Source of the DNA: DASVSL01 sp036388095
GTDB taxonomy: Bacteria; Patescibacteriota; Saccharimonadia; Saccharimonadales; Saccharimonadaceae
Assembly (NCBI GenBank): GCA_036388095.1
Contig: DASVSL010000002.1
Coordinates: 1 to 19,293, forward strand
Length of the DNA stretch: 19,293 nucleotides
Reading direction: 5' to 3'
Shown here: positions 13,530 to 19,293 of the stretch, in pieces
Layout of the letters: the number at the start of each line of letters is the position of its first letter
Position numbering within the stretch: position 1 is the stretch's first letter
The notes under the pieces: generated by a model
Database searches by the model: none
What the model was told of the DNA's origin: nothing
Seen by the model: the letters and a program-made list of their open reading frames with translations, nothing else
Translations under genes and position numbers: made by a program

Positions 13530-13569
13530 AAGAAATAGACCTGACAAATGCCAAGTCCATTTCTTTGGT
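13526..13569 (-). terminator. Terminator of tRNA-Leu(GAG)
   Basis: The outer stem ACCAAAGAAAT (13526-13536) pairs with 13559-13569 and an inner stem GACTTGG/GTCAGGTC (with wobble) closes a short loop; a T-rich arm follows on the minus strand. The outer stem includes the encoded ACCA of the tRNA. Confidence 0.75.
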
Positions 13570-13653
13570 GCGGCGAAGAGGACTTGAACCTCCACGATCG
13601 CAATGATCACTAGCCCCTCAAGCTAGCGCGTCTACCAATTCCGCCACCGCCGC
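13566..13653 (-). tRNA. tRNA-Leu (GAG)
   Basis: A class II tRNA with acceptor GCGGCGG/TCGCCGC (last pair G-T), anticodon stem CTAGC/GCTAG around TTGAGGG (anticodon GAG), a long variable arm (GATCATTGCGATCG), T-arm GAGG-TTCAAGT-CCTC and encoded ACCA. It is the only intact tRNA in this locus and is surrounded by five degenerate pieces of itself. Confidence 0.95.
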
Positions 13654-13692
13654 ATAATTCTCACTGTAAGGTCCAAGGCATAAGTATACTGT

Positions 13693-13716
13693 AATGATCA
13701 CTAGTCACGCATAATT
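13693..13716 (-). pseudogene. Deletion relic of tRNA-Leu(GAG)
   Basis: Twelve nt of the variable-arm/anticodon-stem region (13693-13704) are joined, across three bases, to the nine nt that flank the tRNA 5' end (13708-13716). This is what remains if most of an upstream tRNA copy has been deleted. Confidence 0.55.
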
Positions 13717-13731
13717 TTCCTTGAAAATTTG

Positions 13732-13848
13732 CGCGACCCCGCCTCAGTCGGTGAGGATAAACCTCATCCGGCTTCCGGCGTTCCGGACTGCCACTGGCAG
13801 TCCTCACCCTCAAGCTAGCGCGTCTACCAATTCCGCCACCGCCGCATA
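13732..13848 (-). pseudogene. tRNA-Leu(GAG) 5' half interrupted in the anticodon loop
   Basis: 13809-13848 equals the 5' half of tRNA-Leu(GAG), with acceptor, D-arm and anticodon stem up to TTGAGG. It then runs into a palindromic insert containing GGACTGCC-ACT-GGCAGTCC (13785-13803, perfect 8 bp) and CCTCA/TGAGG (13742-13756), ending at CGCGACCCCG (13732-13741). The insert shares that decamer and the CTGCC/GGCAG hairpin with the T-loop insert at 11338-11423. Confidence 0.7.
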
Positions 13849-13860
13849 TTGTTTAAATTC

Positions 13861-14050
13861 AATGTACATCCTTAGCTCCGTCCGGTACCTACACCGACGC
13901 GCGCGTCTACGATTACCTACGTTTCACGCAGCCGCCACCGCGTAGTGTTTGAGTATAATGTACATTCACAGTTCCATTGGGTACGTACACCGACGCGCGT
14001 CTACGATTATTTGCGTTTCACGCAGCCGCCACCGCCACTATTACGTTCAT
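13861..14050 (-). repeat. Two tandem tRNA-Leu-like leader units (about 95 bp each)
   Basis: The units align from ATGTACAT (13862) and ATGTACAT (13959): each has about 30 variable bases, then a nearly identical block of about 45 bases (TACACCGACGCG through GCCGCCACCG). On the minus strand each block is a tRNA-Leu D-arm (13900-13945 and 13991-14038) in which the D-loop is replaced by a hairpin: TGCGT-GAA-ACGTA in one and TGCGT-GAA-ACGCA in the other. The change keeps pairing through a G-T wobble. A second hairpin GACGC-GC-GCGTC follows. Neither unit has an anticodon arm, T-arm or CCA. Confidence 0.7.
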
Positions 14051-14064
14051 AAAAGTACCGCTGT

Positions 14065-14093
14065 ATTGTACGGTATTATGCCGTCAGCCTCAA
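14065..14093 (-). promoter_or_regulatory. Promoter of the tRNA-Leu(GAG) locus
   Basis: TTGAGG (14088-14093), a 17-bp spacer and TACAAT (14065-14070) read on the minus strand. The -35 abuts the TAG of the solute-binding protein gene (14094-14096). Transcription would start near 14058 and cross the two tRNA-like leader units. Confidence 0.75.
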
Positions 14094-15896
14094 CTATGGG
14101 GTCTTAAACAGGCGATCTGTCGTGACCGTCCACTGATCGATCGTGTGGTAGCGCCCCAGCGTGTCTATGACGGGGTTTGCCGCATCAACCGCATCAGTGT
14201 TATCCGTCGTGACGTAGCTAAGGTGAGGTCGATACAGTGCCACCGCTGGCGCGTCTTCAAGCCACGTCTTGATAAAAGTTCGGTAGCGGGCGGTCCGTAG
14301 GTCCACCTGGCTCCGACCACGGGCACTGACAAGGGCATCGTCCGCGACCCCTGATTTGTAGTTGCTTAGGTTAAATCCGCGCACGCTCGCCTGAGTCGAA
14401 TGCCAATAAGCAAAGATATCCGGGTCTGCCCCAAGCGCGATCTCGTACAGCAGCACGTCGTAGGCCCGCCGGGTCAGGATATTCTGCTCAAAGGTATTGG
14501 TCGGTACCACCTGAGTACGAACATCGACGCCAACCGAGCGCCACTGCTTGGCGAGCCGCTCCAGAACGTCAGGGAATTCACCCGTCCGCGGCGCGACCAC
14601 GGTAAGCTGGAGCCGTTGACCGCCTTTTTGACGTACACCATCAGCACCCGCCTTCCACCCGGCCGCCTCAAGCTCGCTTGCGGCGGCTTTCGAGTCAAAG
14701 CCAGCTTGTTTGAAATCACCGATGCCAGCGAGTTGCTCTGGTACTAACGGCCCTTCTAGGTTCGAAGCCGAGCCATCGAGTGCCTTACGAACAGACGTGC
14801 GGTCGGTTGCCTTGACAAGCGCACGACGAACCGCGGCATCGCTTAGTACTGGTGTCATATCGGTTTTGAAAAACGCGTAGACCCCATCGTAGAGCGGCGC
14901 GCTGTTGACCTGCGTCGCTGGCAATTGGTCGCTGATTGTCCTGACGTCGCTTGTCGTCAGCTCGGCAGCAGCGTTCACTTCGCGGCTCAAAAATCCCTTG
15001 CGAAGTGCATCGTGATCCTGATACGTATGGAGCTGAAATCGATCCACTCTGACGGGCCGACCGTAGTAGTCCGTGTTTTTATCGAGCTGCAGTACCACCC
15101 GCTCGGTGTCAGGGTTAATAATCTGCGTACTGACGAATTTAAACGGTCCGCTGCCAACTGGTTCGCGGTTGAAGGCGTTTTCTCGTAGTCGAACCGGCGA
15201 GACATCACGCAGAATATGCTCGGGCAGAATCCCGAACGTCAGCGCATGCGGAAACGGCGCGTAGGCACTCGGCAGGGTGAAGGCCAACTCATAGTCACCA
15301 GTTGCCTTAACGGACACGCCTTGCCACGTACGGTACAGGTACGAGCGCGTCTGGGGGTTCTTAATGAGTCCCAACGTAAAGACGACATCCGCGGCCGTCA
15401 CCGGTGTCCCGTCGTGCCAGCGGGCGTTCTGTCGCAGGGCAACGGTATATGTTTTTCCGTCAGCTGATGCTTGCCACGACTGGGCCAGATCACCGCTCAA
15501 ATTATTCGCTCGGTCGTAGCGCAGCAAAGCCGAAAACACCAAGTAGCTGGCCGAGCGCTCGGACTGCGTACTGGTATAAATTGGGTTCAGAGTATCAAGC
15601 CGTCCGATCACTCCTTCGGCATATACGCCACCTTCGGCTGGACTCACCGCTGAATGCGCCCCTTGCGACCAGCTCAGCTGCAGCCCGGTTGCAACAACAA
15701 CCAAACCGGCGAGCATGAGCCATCCAAGTGCGTGTCGCCGAACGTCGCGCAGGTTCGTCATGCGTGAAATGACGTAGCGGTGGGCGTGTCGGATCGTCGC
15801 GCCTTCGAGTCGACGAGCACGACCACTGACGTAGCGAACGGTCGGCCGCTTCAGGCGGACGAAGCGTTTCCACTGCGATGAGTCATGGTTGGGCAT
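14094..15896 (-). CDS. ABC transporter substrate-binding protein, family 5 (peptide-type)
   Basis: The 600-aa protein is an extracytoplasmic solute-binding protein of the oligopeptide/nickel class (SBP_bac_5). The start of the binding domain shows VIGRLDTLNPIYTSTQSERSAS, then GKTYTVALRQNARWHDGTPVTAADVVFTL, and later GSGPFKFV, all typical. Unusually it begins with about 55 mostly basic residues (RFVRLKRPTVRYVSGRAR) before one membrane segment (about 56-75), so it is a signal-anchored, not lipid-anchored, protein. It follows secG by 11 nt and ends the operon; no permease or ATPase gene lies beside it. Peptide or amino-acid scavenging from a host is likely. A start at residue 46 (MTNLRDVRRHALGW) is possible, but the longer form is kept because it directly follows secG. 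Confidence 0.88.
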   Translation of the reverse strand: MPNHDSSQWKRFVRLKRPTVRYVSGRARRLEGATIRHAHRYVISRMTNLRDVRRHALGWLMLAGLVVVATGLQLSWSQGAHSAVSPAEGGVYAEGVIGRLDTLNPIYTSTQSERSASYLVFSALLRYDRANNLSGDLAQSWQASADGKTYTVALRQNARWHDGTPVTAADVVFTLGLIKNPQTRSYLYRTWQGVSVKATGDYELAFTLPSAYAPFPHALTFGILPEHILRDVSPVRLRENAFNREPVGSGPFKFVSTQIINPDTERVVLQLDKNTDYYGRPVRVDRFQLHTYQDHDALRKGFLSREVNAAAELTTSDVRTISDQLPATQVNSAPLYDGVYAFFKTDMTPVLSDAAVRRALVKATDRTSVRKALDGSASNLEGPLVPEQLAGIGDFKQAGFDSKAAASELEAAGWKAGADGVRQKGGQRLQLTVVAPRTGEFPDVLERLAKQWRSVGVDVRTQVVPTNTFEQNILTRRAYDVLLYEIALGADPDIFAYWHSTQASVRGFNLSNYKSGVADDALVSARGRSQVDLRTARYRTFIKTWLEDAPAVALYRPHLSYVTTDNTDAVDAANPVIDTLGRYHTIDQWTVTTDRLFKTP

Positions 15897-15907
15897 GTCT
15901 GTCCCGG

Positions 15908-16138
15908 TTATGAGCTCGCTAGAAGCAGGTTGGCCAAGATGCTTAGTACGAAGACGGTAACGAGCACGATCGTGGCTTCATACAGGCTCTTATCGATGCC
16001 GCGGCGAGTGGTAAATAATTCACCCGAGCTTCCAAAGCCTGCGCCCAAAGACGCACCACGGGCTTGGAGCAGAATGCAAAGCACCAGCAGTACAGCCGTC
16101 ACTAATGTTACGGCTTGCAAGATATTAGCGATGTTCAT
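15908..16138 (-). CDS. secG: Preprotein translocase subunit SecG
   Basis: The 76-aa protein has two membrane helices (about 4-24 and 54-74) joined by a short cytoplasmic loop, with the conserved ILLQ-x-GxGAxFGSSGELF-like stretch (about 22-42, here ILLQARGASLGAGFGSSG). SecG is a non-essential partner of SecYE that aids SecA-driven export. The ATG overlaps the TGA of the upstream membrane gene by 4 nt (ATGA), with a GGAGG site before it, so translation is coupled. The following gene encodes an exported solute-binding protein. Confidence 0.92.
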   Translation of the reverse strand: MNIANILQAVTLVTAVLLVLCILLQARGASLGAGFGSSGELFTTRRGIDKSLYEATIVLVTVFVLSILANLLLASS

Positions 16139-16521
16139 ACGGAGACCTCCTTGTCTTTGCGGCTCAATTCAACTGTGCCGCTGATGATGTAATTGATAAG
16201 GCTGATAATAATACCGGTGATAATAGCAGAGGTGAAGCTGATATCAAGATTTGGAACCAGGTTCAGCGCCAGATACACCATTAAACCGTTGACGATGAGC
16301 ATAAACAATCCGAGCGTAATCAATATAGCAGGCAAAGCTAAAATGACGACGATTGGCCGTAGCAGCGAATTGGCAAGCGACAGAACGAGTCCAGCGAACA
16401 AAAAACTGGTCGTTGTGGCGTTCGTGTCGTCAAAGCCTCCGCCTAGCAGTCGGCTGGCGATCCAGAGTCCGAAACTGTTGAGCAGCCATCGGACCAGGAA
16501 AACGGCAAATTGTTTTCGCAT
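16135..16521 (-). CDS. Four-helix membrane protein of the phage holin 4-2 / YvlD family
   Basis: The 128-aa protein has four predicted membrane helices and the family hallmark SLLRPIVVILALPAILITLGLFMLIVNGLMVYLA (about 52-86). Despite the name, chromosomal members of this family are widespread and are not known to be phage holins; function is unknown. It heads the operon with secG and a solute-binding protein. A TATACT (16531-16536) ends 9 nt before its ATG and there is no Shine-Dalgarno, so the operon mRNA is probably near-leaderless. Confidence 0.85.
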   Translation of the reverse strand: MRKQFAVFLVRWLLNSFGLWIASRLLGGGFDDTNATTTSFLFAGLVLSLANSLLRPIVVILALPAILITLGLFMLIVNGLMVYLALNLVPNLDISFTSAIITGIIISLINYIISGTVELSRKDKEVSV

Positions 16522-16530
16522 GCTTGAGAC

Positions 16531-16536
16531 AGTATA
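16531..16536 (-). promoter_or_regulatory. -10 element of the holin-type/secG/SBP operon
   Basis: TATACT on the minus strand, in the 23-bp gap after the aminopeptidase stop, predicts a leader of about 3 nt. The -35 would fall inside the upstream gene and is weak. Confidence 0.5.
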
Positions 16537-16544
16537 GCGTGGTG

Positions 16545-17741
16545 TTACAGAGACGTCGAGAGCGCGGCCGAAAGGTTCTCGTACCCGTCAGCCGTAATCA
16601 AAATGTCATCTTCAATCCGAACGCCAATTCCTTCGTCCGGCAAATAAATTCCCGGCTCGATCGTCAAGATCATTCCCGGCCGTAATTGATCGTACGCGAG
16701 TCCCTCATGAACGTCGATTCCTAAACCGTGACCAAGAGCGTGCGGCATGTAGTCACGCAGCTTTTCGCCCGGAAGACCGAGACGTTTTATGGCACGTCCT
16801 AAGACAGCGTCCGCCTCGTTTTGTAACTGAGCCAAGCTTACGTCAGGTTTCAGTAATTCGATACAGGCTAGCTGCGCCTCGCGAACAGCCTGGTGGACAG
16901 CGCGTTGTCGCGGACTGACAACACCTTTGGCATACGTGCGGGTAATATCGGCCGTAAAGCCACCAACCCGTGCCCCAACATCAATCAGCACCACACTGCC
17001 ATCGACGAGTTTGTCATCGTTTTTAACGTAGTGCAGCGTACAAGCGTTCGCATTAGCGGCAACTATCGGGTCATAGCCATGCCGTGCGCCAAGCCGACGA
17101 AAGTGGTGCGTCATCGTCGCGTCAACTTCATATTCATGCCGGACCGTCGCTAACGTGTGTCGAGCATCCTCGAATGCTGCCAGCGTCACAGTAACTGCCT
17201 TACGCATCGCAGCAATTTCAGCCGGCTGCTTGATAGCGCGTAGGCGGCCTAAGTGCGAATGACACGACTCGACCGTCTCGAACAGATCCGTCAACGTGCG
17301 CTTCATACGACCTTGCGCCCGATCAAGCTGCATGCCGCTCCGTCGACGCAGGTGCTCCGGCTGCTCGGTCGTATAAACTGTCCGGTGTACTCGTTTTTGC
17401 TCAGTAAGTAGCGCCGTCGCGGCTGTTGGATCAATGACGGTACGGATACCGGAATACTTCGTCGCCCGTTGTGGGTCAAGACTGCCATCAAACGCGGCCT
17501 TGACATGATCGACCGTCGGTGCGACCAGCCACTCTTTACCTGTTTTGCCGTCCAGTATCAGCCACCAATCCGGCGATTCGATGCCGGTCAGGTACCAAAA
17601 ATTACCTTCCTGCTCAAAATAGTGCGCCATATCATCACGACGCTGGCGTTCACCGTAGCCAGCCATGACAACGAGCGCATCGTCTGGCAACGCGCTCAGT
17701 AACTGTTGGCGATTACCGGTAAAATACGAGGCGTCGATCAT
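16545..17741 (-). CDS. pepP: Xaa-Pro aminopeptidase (peptidase family M24B)
   Basis: The 398-aa protein has an N-terminal AMP_N domain (about 1-150) and a C-terminal pita-bread metallopeptidase domain. The five metal ligands are all present: D254 (LIDVGA), D265 (TADITRT), H338 (HALGHGLG), E362 (TIEPGIY) and E377 (VRIEDD). The conserved His in LHYVKND is H237. It releases N-terminal residues that precede proline and is cytoplasmic, fitting a peptide-scavenging lifestyle together with the downstream solute-binding protein. Its ATG overlaps the uvrC stop by 4 nt (ATGA), so it is translated from the uvrC mRNA. The symbol is assigned by family, not by functional proof. Confidence 0.93.
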   Translation of the reverse strand: MIDASYFTGNRQQLLSALPDDALVVMAGYGERQRRDDMAHYFEQEGNFWYLTGIESPDWWLILDGKTGKEWLVAPTVDHVKAAFDGSLDPQRATKYSGIRTVIDPTAATALLTEQKRVHRTVYTTEQPEHLRRRSGMQLDRAQGRMKRTLTDLFETVESCHSHLGRLRAIKQPAEIAAMRKAVTVTLAAFEDARHTLATVRHEYEVDATMTHHFRRLGARHGYDPIVAANANACTLHYVKNDDKLVDGSVVLIDVGARVGGFTADITRTYAKGVVSPRQRAVHQAVREAQLACIELLKPDVSLAQLQNEADAVLGRAIKRLGLPGEKLRDYMPHALGHGLGIDVHEGLAYDQLRPGMILTIEPGIYLPDEGIGVRIEDDILITADGYENLSAALSTSL

Positions 17742-19246
17742 GCGAGTTGCTCTGCGCCATGAAACCAGCCGTATACGGTAGCAGCTTTTTTTGCACCCAA
17801 AACCGCCTCGAGCTGCAACTTGGTCGCCTCTTTGACACCAACGCCGCTGCCAAAGCTCGCCACAAGTTTGCGCCGCGTCGCTGGTCCGATACCTGGTATG
17901 TCGTCGAGAATGCTTTTGGTGGCGGCTTTACGTTTCAGAGTGCTGTGATAGCTCACGGCAAAGCGGTGTGATTCATCGCGCAGGCGTTGCAACAGCTTCA
18001 CCTCGTGACTTGTTTTCGGTAGCCGAACCAAGACGTACTCACCGCTTGTATCAGTCCGCTCAGCCCGGTAACCACTGGCAGCGATTGTGTCTAAATTCAG
18101 TTTCACCCCCGACTGCTCGACGTGGATGACAATTTCTTCTTCACGCTTGGCGAGGCCGACCATCGGAATACTCAGCCCCATTTCGCGCACCACACCCATC
18201 GCTGCGCTCAGCTGACCCTTGCCGCCGTCAATGACGACCAAGTCGGGTTTCGGCCAATCGTTATGTTTGGCGTTGAACCGGCGGCGCATTGTTTCGCGCA
18301 TGTGTCCGAAGTCATCGTTGCCCGGCAGCTGCATTTTGAATTTACGGTACTGGCTTTTGTCCGCCAGTCCGTTCGTTGCCACGACCATCGAAGCCACGTT
18401 ATTGGTCCCGCTCATATGGCTAATGTCATAGCCTTCAATCCGCCGCGGCGCTTCGGGTAGTCCAAGCATCGCCTGTAAACCGGCGAGTCCCTTATCTTTG
18501 CTAATATCCATAAATTCTTTGTCACCAAAAACGATTTGTCGTTGCAGTTCTTTTAGATCACGTAGTCGGTTACGCAGCTTCGTCGCTGCTTCAAAATCAT
18601 GTAGCTTGGCGGCGTGTTTCATGTCGCGCTCCATCTCGTTCATCAGGGCTTTTCGTTCGCCTTTTAAATAGCGCATTAACTTCTTCAACGTCTCTTTGTA
18701 GTCGGCCGAGCTGACCATTTGTTCCTCGACACCAGGGCATAACCCAAGGTGATACTGCAAACATAATCGACGGGGCATCGTCTCGTGCACGCTGTACGGG
18801 TAGGCACGACGCAAAAAGCGGAGGGCTTTTTTGACGGCATAGCCGTTGTAGTACGGCCCAAAATACGTCGCCCCATCGTCCTGCGGACCACGGGTGAAAC
18901 TGATACTCGGGTAGGCATCGTTCAGTGGAATTCGCACAAACAACTGGCTTTTGTCATCACGCAGCAAAATGTTATAGCGCGGTTTGTAGCGCTTGATCAT
19001 CTCGCTCTCAAGAAACAGCGCGTCCAGCTCAGTCTCGACAGTGATCCAATCGGTATCAGCAATCTCGGCCACCAGCGCATCCGTCTTCAGGTCGCGCAGG
19101 CGAGAATTTTGAAAATATGATCGAACCCTGTTTTTCAGATTAGCTGCTTTACCGACATAAATAATCTCGCCGGCATCCGACTTATGAAAATAGACCCCCG
19201 GCTCTCTCGGCAGCTCTTTTAATTTAGCAGTCAACGCATCACTCAT
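17738..19246 (-). CDS. uvrC: Excinuclease ABC subunit C
   Basis: The 502-aa protein has the GIY-YIG nuclease domain (GVYFHKSDAGEIIYVGKAANLKNRVRSYF, 17-45; 3' incision), a UVR helix pair for UvrB binding (around KLHDFEAATKLRNRLRDL, 214-231), the RNase-H-like endonuclease domain with D274 (GYDISHMSG), D340 (VIDGGKGQ) and H427 (ESHRFAVSYH) for the 5' incision, and C-terminal helix-hairpin-helix motifs (DIPGIGPATRRKLVASFGS). It is about 100 residues shorter than E. coli UvrC. Only two cysteines (C162, C170) remain of the four that hold the iron-sulphur cluster. It is the first gene of an operon with the aminopeptidase. Its promoter gives a leader of about 4 nt with no Shine-Dalgarno. Confidence 0.96.
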   Translation of the reverse strand: MSDALTAKLKELPREPGVYFHKSDAGEIIYVGKAANLKNRVRSYFQNSRLRDLKTDALVAEIADTDWITVETELDALFLESEMIKRYKPRYNILLRDDKSQLFVRIPLNDAYPSISFTRGPQDDGATYFGPYYNGYAVKKALRFLRRAYPYSVHETMPRRLCLQYHLGLCPGVEEQMVSSADYKETLKKLMRYLKGERKALMNEMERDMKHAAKLHDFEAATKLRNRLRDLKELQRQIVFGDKEFMDISKDKGLAGLQAMLGLPEAPRRIEGYDISHMSGTNNVASMVVATNGLADKSQYRKFKMQLPGNDDFGHMRETMRRRFNAKHNDWPKPDLVVIDGGKGQLSAAMGVVREMGLSIPMVGLAKREEEIVIHVEQSGVKLNLDTIAASGYRAERTDTSGEYVLVRLPKTSHEVKLLQRLRDESHRFAVSYHSTLKRKAATKSILDDIPGIGPATRRKLVASFGSGVGVKEATKLQLEAVLGAKKAATVYGWFHGAEQLA

Positions 19247-19256
19247 TACTGTATCT

Positions 19257-19285
19257 AGTATAGCTGCTTATGTCGTGGCTGTCAG
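19257..19285 (-). promoter_or_regulatory. uvrC promoter
   Basis: CTGACA (19280-19285), a 17-bp spacer and TATACT (19257-19262) read on the minus strand. The -10 ends 10 nt before the ATG at 19246, so the predicted mRNA leader is about 4 nt. It is the clearest example of the near-leaderless arrangement, because both boxes are good. Confidence 0.75.
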
Positions 19286-19293
19286 ACAGGCAA

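Noticed and set aside
13861..14050. Tandem repeats considered as a CRISPR array
   Set aside because: There are only two units of about 95 bp, the conserved blocks are tRNA D-arms, the intervening sequences are themselves related, and no cas gene is nearby.
10940..14058. Assembly or amplification chimera as the source of the inverted tRNA pieces
   Set aside because: Not fully excluded, but copies differ by point changes that keep pairing, each has its own terminator, and similar layouts occur at three separate loci. Spanning long reads would settle it.
16135..16521. Prophage holin
   Set aside because: The family name is misleading: the gene is in a secG operon, and no other phage gene is present in the window.

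Overview
The window reads as chromosomal DNA of a host-associated ultra-small bacterium of the Patescibacteria/CPR radiation, most likely Saccharibacteria (TM7). This is inferred from gene content and style: compact genes, frequent 1-4 nt overlaps, a SecG/substrate-binding-protein operon, a TypA, a Ddl and a reduced UvrC. No rRNA or marker tree was available to confirm it. TGA is used as a stop (mazG-like, ddl, uvrC), so the genetic code is standard and the recoded Gracilibacteria/Absconditabacteria are excluded.

Layout. 1-206: a partial tRNA-Phe with a degenerate tRNA-Phe-like leader and its promoter. 212-2322 (-): ddl, then a coupled pair of SPFH membrane protein and MazG-like pyrophosphohydrolase. 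2354-3529 (+): rarA, divergent from ddl and overlapping the 3' end of a GH13 alpha-glucosidase (3504-5117, -). 5206-7869 (+): a GT4 glycosyltransferase, a secreted HNH nuclease and an unrecognised cysteine-containing protein, closed by a bidirectional terminator. 7967-10824 (-): typA and a membrane-anchored alpha/beta hydrolase. 10940-11651: a tRNA-Leu(CAG)/tRNA-Val(TAC) operon full of tRNA relics. 11653-13293 (-): a GlcD/DLD-type FAD oxidase. 13360-14093: a tRNA-Leu(GAG) locus, again with relics. 14094-16521 (-): the operon of a holin-4-type membrane protein, secG and a family-5 solute-binding protein. 16545-19246 (-): the operon of uvrC and an Xaa-Pro aminopeptidase.

How the genes relate. 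Most are housekeeping functions: cell-wall precursor synthesis, nucleotide sanitation, DNA repair and replication restart, secretion, and peptide scavenging with intracellular proline-peptide cleavage. Transcription signals are informative. Many first genes (uvrC, holin-type, rarA, alpha-glucosidase, glycosyltransferase, alpha/beta hydrolase, probably ddl) have a -10 box only 6-10 nt before the ATG and no Shine-Dalgarno, which implies leaderless or near-leaderless mRNAs. Internal operon genes and a few others carry Shine-Dalgarno sites.

The most unusual content is at the tRNA loci. All three have a sigma70-like promoter placed 0-5 bp after the upstream stop codon. Next comes one or more degenerate tRNA 5' halves whose D-loop has been replaced by a small hairpin sharing the core CTGCGTG, and then the intact tRNA. 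On the 3' side, Val and Leu(GAG) carry a second 21-nt copy of the tRNA 3' end, broken at the same T-loop position (before C56) and followed by palindromic inserts that end in an inverted tRNA-like 3' end with CCA and a bidirectional terminator. A third T-loop break at the same base occurs in a Leu(CAG) pseudo-tRNA. This looks like an undescribed family of tRNA-targeting mini-elements, or a tRNA-mimic leader/trailer RNA system. No integrase is encoded in the window.
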